Origin: Saccharibacillus sp. CPCC 101409
GTDB lineage: Bacteria > Bacillota > Bacilli > Paenibacillales > Paenibacillaceae
NCBI RefSeq assembly: GCF_030518235.1
Contig: NZ_JAULSA010000018.1
Location: forward strand, 1 to 64,000
Reading direction: 5' to 3'
Length of the DNA stretch: 64,000 nucleotides
Positions within the stretch are counted from its first letter, which is position 1. Every line of letters begins with the position of its first letter. Positions 14,482 to 23,585 of the stretch are shown here, piece after piece. The position numbers were made by a program, and so were the translations under genes. The notes under the pieces are model-generated. The model had not been told where the DNA came from, did no database searches, and was given only the letters and a program-made list of their open reading frames with translations.

Positions 14482-16463
14482 CCTTGTGCCTCCTTCTCGA
14501 TTTTGTACAGCGTATACGTCTGCCGCAGGCCGAGTTTATCGGTCACTTTGCCGAGCAGCTGCGCCGCTTTGTCTGCTTCCGTTTCCCGTCCGCCGGCTTC
14601 GGCCAGCGGTCTCCACTCGGATTGAGGCACGACCGTTCCGTGTTCCTCGACCCAGCGCACCATCTCGCGGTTGCCGCGGGACGATTCGCCGACCAGGAAA
14701 TACCGAACTTCGCCCCGGTCGATCATCCGCCGGAGCCCCTGCGCATCGATCGCCGGATCTTCGCCTTTGAAGCCGCCCCAGGTGAGGACCGGCTGCCGCG
14801 TCTGGATAATCAGGGCGTCGGCGCCGCTGTTGGAAGACGGCATGGCGACCAGGTATTTGGCTCCGTCCCGATGGGAGAGCAGATAATGCACCAGCGAAGC
14901 GTCCAGCGGTTCGCCGTCCCGGCTCCAGCCGCCGCTCGACGCCAGCGAAGGCGAAGCGTACGGCTGCCGCGAGCTTCCGCCGTAAATCGCCGGGGTAATC
15001 GACCAGTAGCCGGGCACGATCACCGCGGAAATCAGGGTCAGCGCCAGCGCGAAAGTCGGCAGCGGGCGGACTTTGATCCGGGAAAGCGCCAGGGAGATCC
15101 CCCCGGCGGCTGCCGCGCTCCAGCCGATCCGGGTGAAGCCGGCATCGTTGGCGATATAGACGATCGTGCCGAAAACGGCCGCTGCCGAAGGGAGCAGCCA
15201 GGGCAGCTTCGGCGAGCGGAGCAGATTGGCGAGACCCGCGCCGGCCAGCGCGGCGATCGCGGGCGCGAGCATAATCAGGTAATAGCGGTGGAAGAAGCCG
15301 GCCACGCTGAACACCGCGATCATCGGCAGCAGCCATCCGAGCCACAGCAGCAGTTCGCGCCGGCGTTCGGGCTGCCGGAACCAGAGCATGACCGCGCTCA
15401 GCAGCGCAAACGGAAGCAGCCACGAAATCTGTCCGGCAAGCTTCACGTCCATCAGCCGCAGCCAGCCCGGCGGGCCGTCTTCGCCAATCGTGCTGGCCGT
15501 GGTCCGGCCGGCCGGTTCGAACGCTTCGCCGTCTGCGGAAGCAGGCGGCGAAACCCCGGAGCCGCGCTCCGTTTGGGCCTGCCGCGCGCTCAGCGGATTC
15601 GGAAGCGAAGACGCCAGTCCCGCCGAAGAAGCGCGATCGGGAATATCCGACGAAGAAAACGGGTTTACCGACAGGTCGCCGGTCAGCCGGCCGATTCCGT
15701 TGTAACCCAGTGCCAGCTGGAGGACGGAATTGCTGTCGCTGCTGCCGACATACGGCCGCTCGGCGGCCGGCGTGCTGTCGACGGCGACCGCCCACGAGAG
15801 CGAGACCGCAGCGAGCAGGGCGCCCGCCGCGCTCAGATGGGCGATTGTCCTGCGCAGGGAGTGCTTGCGCGACACGAGCGCGAACAGCAGGAAGCCGGGC
15901 AGCACCAGGTAAGCCTGGAGCATCTTGGTGTTGAAGCCGACGCCGACCAGCGCGAAAGCGAGGCAGAGCGTGGACAGCCTGCCGCTGTCCATCGCGCGCG
16001 TGAGCGCGTAAGCGGCCAACAGCAGCACGAAGACCAGCACGCTGTCGACGTTGTTGGTGCGGCTGACGGCCGCCGCGATCGGCGTCAGCGTCAGCAGCAG
16101 CGCGGCAAGCCGCGCCGCGGCGAGGCCGAACGTGCGGCGCATCGTCAGGTACAGCAGCGCAACCGAACCGGCGAACGCCAGCGCCGACGGAAGCGCCAGG
16201 GTCCAGGAATGCAGACCCAGCAGCTTGACGCTAATCGCCTGCAGCCAGAACGCGAACGGCGGCTTGTCGATCGAGATAAAGCCGCCGGGGTCGAACGAAT
16301 TGTAAAAGAAATTATGCCAGCTCTGGCTCATGCTGACCGCGGCCGCCGTGTAATAGGCGTTGAGATTGCCGGACTTCTGAATCTGGTAAAGCGACAAAAA
16401 TAAAGCCGTCAACGCAAGCAGCGCCGGAACGGGATCGAACTTCTTCAGCAGCCGTGCATCCAC
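14478..16463 (-). CDS. GT39-type polytopic glycosyltransferase (ArnT/PMT-like)
   Basis: A 661-residue membrane glycosyltransferase related to B. subtilis YkcB and the PMT/ArnT family, which use polyprenyl-phosphate sugars to modify envelope polymers or proteins. The N-terminal half is polytopic, with the family loop GGFISIDKPPFAFWLQ after TM1 and an RTNNVDSVLVF segment. The C-terminal part (after about residue 480) is a soluble extracellular domain. The frame extends to a TTG at 16478, but GGAGGG at 16470-16475 fits the GTG at 16463. No partner polyprenyl-phosphate GT2 synthase is nearby. Confidence 0.85.
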   Translation of the reverse strand: MDARLLKKFDPVPALLALTALFLSLYQIQKSGNLNAYYTAAAVSMSQSWHNFFYNSFDPGGFISIDKPPFAFWLQAISVKLLGLHSWTLALPSALAFAGSVALLYLTMRRTFGLAAARLAALLLTLTPIAAAVSRTNNVDSVLVFVLLLAAYALTRAMDSGRLSTLCLAFALVGVGFNTKMLQAYLVLPGFLLFALVSRKHSLRRTIAHLSAAGALLAAVSLSWAVAVDSTPAAERPYVGSSDSNSVLQLALGYNGIGRLTGDLSVNPFSSSDIPDRASSAGLASSLPNPLSARQAQTERGSGVSPPASADGEAFEPAGRTTASTIGEDGPPGWLRLMDVKLAGQISWLLPFALLSAVMLWFRQPERRRELLLWLGWLLPMIAVFSVAGFFHRYYLIMLAPAIAALAGAGLANLLRSPKLPWLLPSAAAVFGTIVYIANDAGFTRIGWSAAAAGGISLALSRIKVRPLPTFALALTLISAVIVPGYWSITPAIYGGSSRQPYASPSLASSGGWSRDGEPLDASLVHYLLSHRDGAKYLVAMPSSNSGADALIIQTRQPVLTWGGFKGEDPAIDAQGLRRMIDRGEVRYFLVGESSRGNREMVRWVEEHGTVVPQSEWRPLAEAGGRETEADKAAQLLGKVTDKLGLRQTYTLYKIEKEAQG

Positions 16464-16639
16464 GGGATTTCCCTCCAAACTATCGGTTCCTTGCCCCTAT
16501 AACATCTTGATTCGCCTTATCTCTATAACGTTTCCGTTTCCGCAGGAGTTTGCTTCTTTACATCAAACTATAAAACCGGACCCTGAAGAAAAAATGAACG
16601 CGGGCTTAACGCAGGCTGAAAGAGCGGACGCCAATAGAC

Positions 16640-16693
16640 AAAAAACGTCCGGCCGGCGGAGCTTCGGCCCGGTTCAAGCCTCCGGCCGGCCGG
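16640..16693 (-). terminator. Terminator overlapping the end of the kinase gene
   Basis: On the minus strand CCGGCCGGC (16685-16693 region) pairs with GCCGGCCGG (16649-16657), followed by ACGTTTTTTG. The left arm overlaps the stop codon of the histidine kinase gene. Confidence 0.5.
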
Positions 16694-18143
16694 GCCCCGC
16701 AAGCTTGAGCGTCACCGACACGGCGGTTCCGCGGCCGGGCTCGCTCTCGATATCGACCCGGCCGCCGTGCAGCCTGACGATCTTCTGCACGATCGACAGC
16801 CCGAGTCCGCTTCCTCCGGCTTTGGCGCTGCGCGAGCTGTCGGCTTTGTAGAAGCGGTCGAAGACGTGCGGCACGTCTTCGGCGGGGATGCCCTGACCGG
16901 TGTCGCGCACGGTCACGATCACTTCGCCGCCGCGAAGTTCGGCGCCGAGAAACAGTTCGCCGCCTTCGGGCGTGAACTTGATCGCGTTGGACAGCAGGTT
17001 CAGCCAGACCTGGCTGAGCAGGTCTTCGTCGCCGACGATATCGGCGCGCTCAAGATCGGCGGACAATTCGAGCGACCTGGCCGACCACAGCGGCGCGCAC
17101 GAAGCGGCGCTCCGGCGGATCTGCTCGTCGAGCCGCAGCGGCTTCAGGTTCAGGCGCACCGTGTCCAGCGAAGCGAGCTTGAGCAGATTGGCGCTCAGCT
17201 TGGACAGCCTTTCGCTTTCGCGGTCGATAATATTGAGGTATTCGCGGCGCTCGGCTTCCGCCGGATCGCTTTGCAGCGCGCGGGCGAAGCCGCGGATCGA
17301 CGTCAGCGGCGTCTGGATCTCGTGCGAGACGTTCGACACGAATTCCTGGCGCATCGCTTCGATCTTGGACAGCTCGGCCGTCATCTGGTTGAAGTCTTCG
17401 CCGAGCCGGCCGATCTCGTCCCGGCGGGCGAGGGCGACGCTCGCGTTGTAATCGCCTGCGGCGACCCGGCGCGTCGCTTCGGACAGCCGGCGCAGCGGAT
17501 TCGAGATCAGGCGCGCCGCAAACAGGAACAGCAGTGTGCCGATCACGATCATGATCGCCAGCGCGATCAGCATCTGGCGCGGCACGGCCTGGCTCGGGTG
17601 CGCCATCGTCGGCCGGACGAACAGCGCGTAGCGGACTTCGCCGCGCTCGAACGGCACGCCGATAAAGCCCGGGTCCGTACCTGCTTCGCCGGTGCCGAGG
17701 CTGCGATAAGTTTCTCCGTCGAATATGGAATCTTTGACGGAAGCGGGAATATTCCAATCCGGGCTGCGCCGCCCGGAGCCGGAAGAGGAGTCGGACTGCG
17801 GCGCTTCGAGCGCCGGGGCTTCCGCTCCGTCCGCCTCCGCGTCCGGCAGCGAGCTCGCCGCCGGAGGGCCGCCCCGGCGCACGCGCAGTTCGCCGCCGTC
17901 CTCCGCGGCGACAAGCAGTTCAAGCTGCACGGAACCGAAGCTGTCCAGCACGTCCTGGAGCAGATCGTCCGGTACTTCCGACAGGATATGCGCCATCCGC
18001 TGCGATTCGCCCAGGATCATCCGGCCGGGATCGCCGTTGGGCCCGCTCTCGTACACCCAGTCCGACAGCAGGAACGTCAGCACGAAGCTGACGGCGACGA
18101 CGCCCATGAACGTGAATACGAGCCGCGAATAGATCGACTTCAT
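16674..18143 (-). CDS. Sensor histidine kinase (HssS-like)
   Basis: A 489-residue membrane kinase. TM1 (residues 8-27), an extracytoplasmic sensor region of about 150 residues with a low-complexity Ala/Glu/Ser stretch, and TM2 (about 190-212) are followed by HAMP, HisKA with H274 in NVSHEIQTPLTSIRGF, and HATPase_c with the N box (LLSNAIKF) and G boxes (DTGQGIP, GSGLGLSI). The VSHEIQTPLTS pattern and its partner resemble HssS, the heme-responsive kinase, but no hrtAB efflux genes are adjacent, so the signal is uncertain. The ATG overlaps the regulator stop (ATGA). Confidence 0.88.
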   Translation of the reverse strand: MKSIYSRLVFTFMGVVAVSFVLTFLLSDWVYESGPNGDPGRMILGESQRMAHILSEVPDDLLQDVLDSFGSVQLELLVAAEDGGELRVRRGGPPAASSLPDAEADGAEAPALEAPQSDSSSGSGRRSPDWNIPASVKDSIFDGETYRSLGTGEAGTDPGFIGVPFERGEVRYALFVRPTMAHPSQAVPRQMLIALAIMIVIGTLLFLFAARLISNPLRRLSEATRRVAAGDYNASVALARRDEIGRLGEDFNQMTAELSKIEAMRQEFVSNVSHEIQTPLTSIRGFARALQSDPAEAERREYLNIIDRESERLSKLSANLLKLASLDTVRLNLKPLRLDEQIRRSAASCAPLWSARSLELSADLERADIVGDEDLLSQVWLNLLSNAIKFTPEGGELFLGAELRGGEVIVTVRDTGQGIPAEDVPHVFDRFYKADSSRSAKAGGSGLGLSIVQKIVRLHGGRVDIESEPGRGTAVSVTLKLAGPGRPEA

Positions 18144-18817
18144 TTGCCGGCGACCTCGACCCGGTAGCCGATGCCGCGAATCGTCTGGATCGAGAAGCCC
18201 AGCGCTTCGGGGAAGCGGTCGCGAAGACGTTTGATATGCACATCGATCGTCCGCTCGTCGCCTTCGTAATCGGGACCCCAGATTTTCTCGATCAGCTGGT
18301 CGCGCGTAAAGATCTGTCCGGGAAAGCCGGCCAGCGTGTACAGCAAATCGAACTCCTTGGCCGGCAGGGGAGCCGGTCTGCCGCCGATACGCGCTTCTTT
18401 GGACGACGCGTCGAGCAGCACTTCGCCGACCTGGAGCGATTCGCCGGAGAACACTTTATAGCGGCGCAGCAGCGCTTTGACCCGCATCACCAGTTCTTCC
18501 GGGATAAACGGCTTGACGACGTAATCGTCGGTGCCCAGCCGGAATCCTTTGATCCGGTCTTCGGTTTCGCCGCGCGCCGTCACCATCAGGATCGGCACGT
18601 CTCCGTAGTATTCGCGAATTTCCTCGCACAGCTTGAAGCCGTCGATGCCGGGCATCATCACATCCAGGAGAATAAGGTCCCAGCGCCGGCGGCCCAGCCA
18701 TTCCTGCACCTCGATGCCGTCTTCGGCTTTTTGCACACTGTATCCCTCGCGGCTCAGGTAAAGCGCAATCAACTCAAGAATGGCCGGATCGTCGTCCGCC
18801 GCCAGAATATGCACCAT
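18140..18817 (-). CDS. OmpR/PhoB-family response regulator (HssR-like)
   Basis: A 225-residue regulator: receiver domain with acidic pocket DDD (residues 8-10), phospho-acceptor D52 in LILLDVMMPG and K in VVKPF, then a winged-helix DNA-binding domain from about residue 130. The signature IFTRDQLIEKIWG and YEGDERTIDVHIKRLR is close to HssR. The start is preceded by AAAGGAGGT. First gene of a two-gene operon with the kinase. Confidence 0.9.
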   Translation of the reverse strand: MVHILAADDDPAILELIALYLSREGYSVQKAEDGIEVQEWLGRRRWDLILLDVMMPGIDGFKLCEEIREYYGDVPILMVTARGETEDRIKGFRLGTDDYVVKPFIPEELVMRVKALLRRYKVFSGESLQVGEVLLDASSKEARIGGRPAPLPAKEFDLLYTLAGFPGQIFTRDQLIEKIWGPDYEGDERTIDVHIKRLRDRFPEALGFSIQTIRGIGYRVEVAGK

Positions 18818-18986
18818 GGACAGGACCTCCTTTGCGGTTCGTTTTCGAATAGATCAAGTTTACAACAAAACCGCGCCGCTTACGACAATCGGAGGTTGAC
18901 CGATGCCGGATCTGCGGCGGGGCGGATATAAGAGTAACGGAAGTTTTCTTTTTTGCCACAAAAAGAGATATACAAAACGACCTAAA

Positions 18987-19016
18987 TGAACTAATATGAA
19001 CCTATAAGAACGTTCA
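18987..19016 (+). promoter_or_regulatory. 10-bp-phased repeats before kduI (candidate DeoR operator)
   Basis: TGAACTAATA, TGAACCTATA and AGAACGTTCA follow one another on an exact 10-bp step, ending in an inverted GAACGTTC. DeoR-family repressors often bind such phased direct repeats. It lies 42 bases before kduI, and a DeoR-type gene is the second gene of the same cluster. Binding is inference. Confidence 0.5.
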
Positions 19017-19057
19017 TTATCTCAAAACGAATACCCAACCGAAAGGATGACTTTATT

Positions 19058-19891
19058 ATGGAAAACCGCTACTCTTCGCATCCCAACGACGTCAAGACCT
19101 TCGACACGACGCGGCTGCGGGAAGAATTTTTGATTCAAACCCTGTTCGCGCCCGGCGAGCTTGTAACCGTTTACTCGCACGTGGATCGTTATATCGTCGG
19201 CTCGGCCGTGCCTGTTTCCGGCGGTATCAAGCTCGAAGTGGACCTGAAGCAGATCGGCGCGGACTATTTCCTGGAACGCCGCGAGATCGGCATCATTAAC
19301 GTCGGCGGAGCCGGATCGGTTGCCGCGGACGGCGAAAGCTTCGAAGTCGGCGCCAAAGAATGTTTGTATATCGGCCTCGGCGTCAAAGACGTTTCGTTCA
19401 CAAGCGCGGACGGCGGCAGCCCGGCGAAATTCTACTTCGTTTCCACGCCGGCGCACAAAGCCTACCCGACCAAAAAAGCCGGCCAGGGCGAAGCGATCCA
19501 GGCGCATCTGGGCAGCATCGACAGTTCGAACGAGCGCACGATCAACAAATACATCCTGCCGGGCGGCATCGAGAGCTGCCAGCTGGTGATGGGCATCACC
19601 GAGCTCGAGCCGGGCAATATGTGGAACACGATGCCGTGCCACACGCACAACCGCCGCTCGGAAGTTTATCTGTACTTCAATATGCCGGAAGACGCGAACG
19701 TGTTCCATTTCATGGGCGAGCCGGACGAGACGCGCCATCTGGTCGTGCGCAACGAAGAAGCGATCATTTCGCCGAGCTGGTCGATCCACAGCGGCGTCGG
19801 CACGAACAACTACACGTTCTGCTGGGCGATGGGCGGGGAGAACCAGCTGTTCGACGATATGGACGCGGTGGACATGAAAGACCTAAAATAG
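19058..19891 (+). CDS. kduI: 5-dehydro-4-deoxy-D-glucuronate isomerase
   Basis: A 277-residue cupin-fold isomerase converting 5-keto-4-deoxyuronate to 3-deoxy-D-glycero-2,5-hexodiulosonate in pectin and uronate breakdown. The zinc-binding motif CHTHNRRSEVYLYF and the late His in SIHSGVG are present, and the length equals the family norm. AGGATG lies 12 bases before the ATG. It works directly before KduD, encoded two genes downstream; no pectate lyase, KdgK or KdgA is in the window. Confidence 0.97.
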   Translation: MENRYSSHPNDVKTFDTTRLREEFLIQTLFAPGELVTVYSHVDRYIVGSAVPVSGGIKLEVDLKQIGADYFLERREIGIINVGGAGSVAADGESFEVGAKECLYIGLGVKDVSFTSADGGSPAKFYFVSTPAHKAYPTKKAGQGEAIQAHLGSIDSSNERTINKYILPGGIESCQLVMGITELEPGNMWNTMPCHTHNRRSEVYLYFNMPEDANVFHFMGEPDETRHLVVRNEEAIISPSWSIHSGVGTNNYTFCWAMGGENQLFDDMDAVDMKDLK

Positions 19892-19932
19892 ATCCTAAAT
19901 CCCTTTTTTGCGATAGGAGCTATTGATTTGTC

Positions 19933-20697
19933 ATGAACGCACTCAAACGGCACGAGAAAATTATGGAGATTCTGATCGAGCGCAAGGAGGTCGCGGTGGG
20001 CGAACTCAGCTCGCTGCTCGACGTGACCGGCAAAACGATCCGTGAAGATCTGGCGCGGCTTGAGGAAAAAGGACTGCTGATGCGCGTGCACGGGGGGGCG
20101 ATGCTGGCCCAGAACGACCAGTTCGGCATCCTGTCGGCGCAGGGGACGGGGGAGAAGCACGCGGCGGAGAAAGCGGAGATCGCGTCCCGCGCGCTGCGTT
20201 ATATCGAGCCGAACGACATTATCGCGCTCGACGGCGGCGGCACCACGCTTGAGATCGCGCGCCGGCTGCCCAACGAACCGCTGACCGTGGTCACCAACGA
20301 CCTGTTCATCCTCAGTGAGCTGGCGCGCAAAGACAAGATCCGCCTGGTCGTGCCGGGCGGCGAGCGGGTGCGCAACGTGCTGATCGGACCGCGCAGCGCG
20401 GAGTTCGTCGAAGGGCTGAATATCAGCAAAGCGTTTCTGTCGGCGACCGCGCTCGATTCGGAACTCGGCGCCTCGATCTACACGGGCGATCTGGTGCCGT
20501 ACAAGAAAGCGCTGGTCAAGACCGCGCGCAAAGTCTACGGCGTGGCCGAGCACCAAAAATTCGGGCAGTTCGCGCTGTGGACGTTCGCGGCGTGCGAAGA
20601 GATGGACGTCATCATCACGGACAGCGGGATCGACCCGGCGCAGAAAGACCTTTTTGCAAAAAAAAACATACGGCTGGACGACGGCGGCGAAGCGTAG
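19933..20697 (+). CDS. DeoR-family transcriptional regulator
   Basis: A 254-residue regulator with an N-terminal DeoR helix-turn-helix (RHEKIMEILIERKEVAVGEL...TIREDLARLEEKG) and a C-terminal sugar-phosphate sensor domain with ALDGGGTTLEIA. DeoR proteins are usually repressors released by a phosphorylated sugar. Placed between kduI and kduD on the same strand, it probably controls this cluster, perhaps through the phased repeats at 18987-19016. That differs from the usual KdgR (IclR or LacI) control of kdu genes. Confidence 0.92.
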   Translation: MNALKRHEKIMEILIERKEVAVGELSSLLDVTGKTIREDLARLEEKGLLMRVHGGAMLAQNDQFGILSAQGTGEKHAAEKAEIASRALRYIEPNDIIALDGGGTTLEIARRLPNEPLTVVTNDLFILSELARKDKIRLVVPGGERVRNVLIGPRSAEFVEGLNISKAFLSATALDSELGASIYTGDLVPYKKALVKTARKVYGVAEHQKFGQFALWTFAACEEMDVIITDSGIDPAQKDLFAKKNIRLDDGGEA

Positions 20698-20766
20698 ACA
20701 TCCGATCGGGACAAGTCACGGGAAAGCGGCCGGTTCGGCGGAATTTATTTCGGGAGGAAAAATAAT

Positions 20767-21519
20767 ATGAGTTTCTTTGATCTCAGCGGCAAAACGGCAC
20801 TGGTAACGGGGGCGAGCGGCGGTCTCGGACAGGGGATGTCGCTGGCTTTGGCCGAGGCGGGCGCGGACATTGTCGCCGTATCGTACACGGACAGCAAGGA
20901 CACGGTGGCCAAAGTCGAAGCGCTCGGACGCAAAGCGTACGAAATCCAGGCCGACCTCAGCAAAGCGGACGATCTGGAAGACGTCGTGAAACGCGCGCTG
21001 GAATTCACGGGGCAGATCGATATCCTGATTAACAACGCTGGCATTATCCGCCGCACGCCGATCTCCGCGCACAGTTGGAAAGACTTCGACGACGTGCTGG
21101 ATATCAACCTCAAGACCGTGTTCTACATGACGCAGCTGGTCGGCAACCACATGATCGCGCGCGGCAGCGGCAAGATTATCAATATCGCGTCCATGCTGTC
21201 GTTCCAGGGCGGCATCAACGTACCCGGCTATACCGCCAGCAAGCACGGAGTCGCCGGCCTGACCAAAGCGTTCGCCAACGAATGGGCTTCCAAAGGGGTG
21301 CAGGTCAACGCGATCGCGCCGGGATACATGTCGACCGACAACACCGCGCCGATCCGAGAAGACAAAGACCGCACCGACTCGATCACGGTCCGCATTCCGG
21401 CGGGACGCTGGGGCACGGGCGAAGACGTGGGCGGGCCGGCCGTATTCCTTGCTTCCAAAGCCGCGGATTACGTCAACGGCCATATTCTCTGCGTGGACGG
21501 CGGCTGGATGATCCGCTAA
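20767..21519 (+). CDS. kduD: 2-deoxy-D-gluconate 3-dehydrogenase (SDR)
   Basis: A 250-residue classical short-chain dehydrogenase that reduces the KduI product to 2-keto-3-deoxygluconate. Motifs: cofactor loop TGASGGLGQGM, NNAG, catalytic Ser in NIASMLSFQGG and YTASKHG for Tyr-x3-Lys. GGGAGG precedes the start with normal spacing. The kduI-deoR-kduD order supports the specific name over a generic SDR. A terminator follows. Confidence 0.92.
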   Translation: MSFFDLSGKTALVTGASGGLGQGMSLALAEAGADIVAVSYTDSKDTVAKVEALGRKAYEIQADLSKADDLEDVVKRALEFTGQIDILINNAGIIRRTPISAHSWKDFDDVLDINLKTVFYMTQLVGNHMIARGSGKIINIASMLSFQGGINVPGYTASKHGVAGLTKAFANEWASKGVQVNAIAPGYMSTDNTAPIREDKDRTDSITVRIPAGRWGTGEDVGGPAVFLASKAADYVNGHILCVDGGWMIR

Positions 21520-21536
21520 CGGCGGGACGAACAACA

Positions 21537-21588
21537 GGCCGCGTTCGGCGGGAGCGGAGCAATCCGTATCGCCGGCGCGGCTTTTTTT
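21537..21588 (+). terminator. Terminator of the kdu cluster
   Basis: GCCGCG at 21538 pairs with CGCGGC before seven T residues, with an inner GGCG/CGCC pairing. Confidence 0.7.
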
Positions 21589-21673
21589 CATATACGAAAT
21601 CTTATTGAACGAAGGGTCGGAACGCCGCTGCATTCGTTCGATCGACGCCGCCTGCCGCTCAACCGCGGGAATA

Positions 21674-22342
21674 TCAGAGCGCGAAATGCTTCCAGTGCCC
21701 TTCGGAAATCACTTCAACGTCTCCGTCGACGACTTTGATCGCGGTTTGATCGTCGATCGCATAGGCCGGTCCCGGCATCCCGGCGGCCCAGTTCTCGGCG
21801 GCGGCCAGGGTGTTTCCAGGCAGCATTTCGTGGTCGAGATGCGGAAACAGGGCAAAATCGACCAGGCCCAGCGCTTCGTCGCCGCCGGTCGGCGGCGTCC
21901 AACCGACGAAGAAATCCCCGATGCTGGGCGCCATCACCATACTGCCGGCGCTCATGCCCACATAAACCGCCCGCAGCGACGGCAAAAGGTCCGCCAGTCC
22001 GGACTTCCGCATCCAATGGTTCAGATAAAGAGCGTCGCCGCCCGAAACCAGCAGAACGTCGATCTCCCGGACCAGCGGCACCCAGCGTTCTTGATCGATA
22101 CTCGGCAGCGCGGTCAGTTCGAGCACGCCGACCGATTTCCAGCCCAGTTCGACCATCGGGTTATCGGACTTTCCGCTGATGAATTCCCACGCATCGATGC
22201 CGGGACCGACCCAGGGATGTCCGTACATGGCGGTGGGGATGCACAGAGCGGTGGATTCGGCGATCGGCTTGTCCAGCATGTCGACCAGCGCTTCATGTAT
22301 GCTCGGGTTGATTACGCCCCCGGAAGTCAGCAATAATTTCAT
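21674..22342 (-). CDS. Peptidase S51 (peptidase E / cyanophycinase-like)
   Basis: A 222-residue class I glutamine-amidotransferase-like hydrolase of family S51. The nucleophile elbow is VGMSAGSMVMAP (Ser in place of the amidotransferase Cys), and the VLLVSGGDALYLNHW segment is typical. Family members cleave Asp-X dipeptides in the cytoplasm. TAGGAGTGAG lies before the ATG. Single gene, convergent with kduD; no link to sugar metabolism is obvious. Confidence 0.85.
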   Translation of the reverse strand: MKLLLTSGGVINPSIHEALVDMLDKPIAESTALCIPTAMYGHPWVGPGIDAWEFISGKSDNPMVELGWKSVGVLELTALPSIDQERWVPLVREIDVLLVSGGDALYLNHWMRKSGLADLLPSLRAVYVGMSAGSMVMAPSIGDFFVGWTPPTGGDEALGLVDFALFPHLDHEMLPGNTLAAAENWAAGMPGPAYAIDDQTAIKVVDGDVEVISEGHWKHFAL

Positions 22343-22533
22343 CGTCTCACTCCTATGGAACTTATTTACTTATTCTAACATTTTATTTTTCGATCCAGCG
22401 TTTTATTTTTGGACAGATAAGGCTTGTTTTCCGCTTTTTCCATGCTCGTTTAACCGGCTGTTTGCAATGCAGGGCATCTAGGCTCCCGGGCGGCGTTTTC
22501 CCGACGCTCCGGAATCACGAGGAGGAATCAAGG

Positions 22534-23394
22534 ATGAAACTGGGCATACTGGCACATACGTACGGCAGGCTTCCGGTCGCCGAGCTGGCGCGCAAAGTGG
22601 CTGCCGAAGGCTTCGCTTCCGTTCAGCTCGCGCTGCTCAAAGCGATCGCGGATATCGACTGCTCGCCGGGCAAGCTGAGTCCCGGGCTGGCGAATCATAT
22701 CGCCGAGACGTTCGACCGCGAAGGGGTAAGGATCGCGGTGCTCGGCTGTTATATCGATCCGGTCCATCCGGACCGGGACGCGCGGCGGGCGGAGATCGAC
22801 CGCTTCAAAGAACATCTGCGCCTGGCGCGCGACTTCGGCTGCGGCCTGGTGGGCACGGAAACGGGCTCGCTGACGACGTTCCGCGATTCGCACCCGCTCG
22901 ATTACCGCGAGCAGGGGTGGAGCGTGCTGCGCGAGACGATGTCCGAGCTGGCCGAAGAAGCGGAGAAATGGGGCGCGAGCCTTGCGATCGAGCCGGTCGC
23001 GGGCCATACGCTCGATTCGCTGGACGATTTCCGGCGGCTGCTGGACGAAGTGCCGTCCACGACCGTTCGGCTGCTGTTCGACGCCTGCAATCTGATGAAC
23101 GCGCAGCGGCTGCCGGCGCAGGACGATCTGATGCGCGGCGCGTTCGAGACGCTGGCCGAACGCATGGTGCTGATCCATGCCAAAGACCTGGTGTTTGAAG
23201 AAGCCGGGGAAGGTTCGGAGCAGCCCGCGCGGCGAGCCGACCGTCCGGTCGGAGACGGGCTGCTGCACACCGATGTGCTGTGCGCCCTGCTGAAGCGGCA
23301 CAAGCCGCATATCGATATTTCGATCGAAGGCGTGACGGCCGAAACGGCGCGCCGTTCGGCGGACAGGCTGCGCGAGATTTACGCGAACGCTTGA
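22534..23394 (+). CDS. Sugar phosphate isomerase/epimerase-like TIM-barrel protein
   Basis: A 286-residue AP-endonuclease-2-type TIM barrel (xylose isomerase-like). The start MKLGILAHTYGRLPV is set by GAGGAGG eight bases upstream of 22534. Metal-ligand type motifs are GTETGS, LAIEPVAGHT, RLLFDACNLMN, IHAKDL and ISIEGV. Such proteins isomerise or epimerise ketoses, or inositol-pathway intermediates; the substrate is not known here. A terminator separates it from the SDR gene. Confidence 0.85.
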   Translation: MKLGILAHTYGRLPVAELARKVAAEGFASVQLALLKAIADIDCSPGKLSPGLANHIAETFDREGVRIAVLGCYIDPVHPDRDARRAEIDRFKEHLRLARDFGCGLVGTETGSLTTFRDSHPLDYREQGWSVLRETMSELAEEAEKWGASLAIEPVAGHTLDSLDDFRRLLDEVPSTTVRLLFDACNLMNAQRLPAQDDLMRGAFETLAERMVLIHAKDLVFEEAGEGSEQPARRADRPVGDGLLHTDVLCALLKRHKPHIDISIEGVTAETARRSADRLREIYANA

Positions 23395-23419
23395 ACCGCC
23401 CGGCTTATCGAACGCAGGA

Positions 23420-23453
23420 CAGGCGTCTTCCTCTGCGGGAAGACGTCTTTTTG
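23420..23453 (+). terminator. Intrinsic terminator
   Basis: GCGTCTTCC-TCTGC-GGGAAGACGT followed by CTTTTTG, 27 bases after the isomerase stop. Confidence 0.8.
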
Positions 23454-23585
23454 TCTGTGCACCCGAATCGGCAAAGCCGGCAAAGTTTCCGCTTTCCGGG
23501 CGGTTCCGCGGCGGCGGCGAAGGGTAATGGGCCGTGAATGCGCATTCAGGAGAATCGCGACTATCGCGACAAAGGAGAGATCAAG

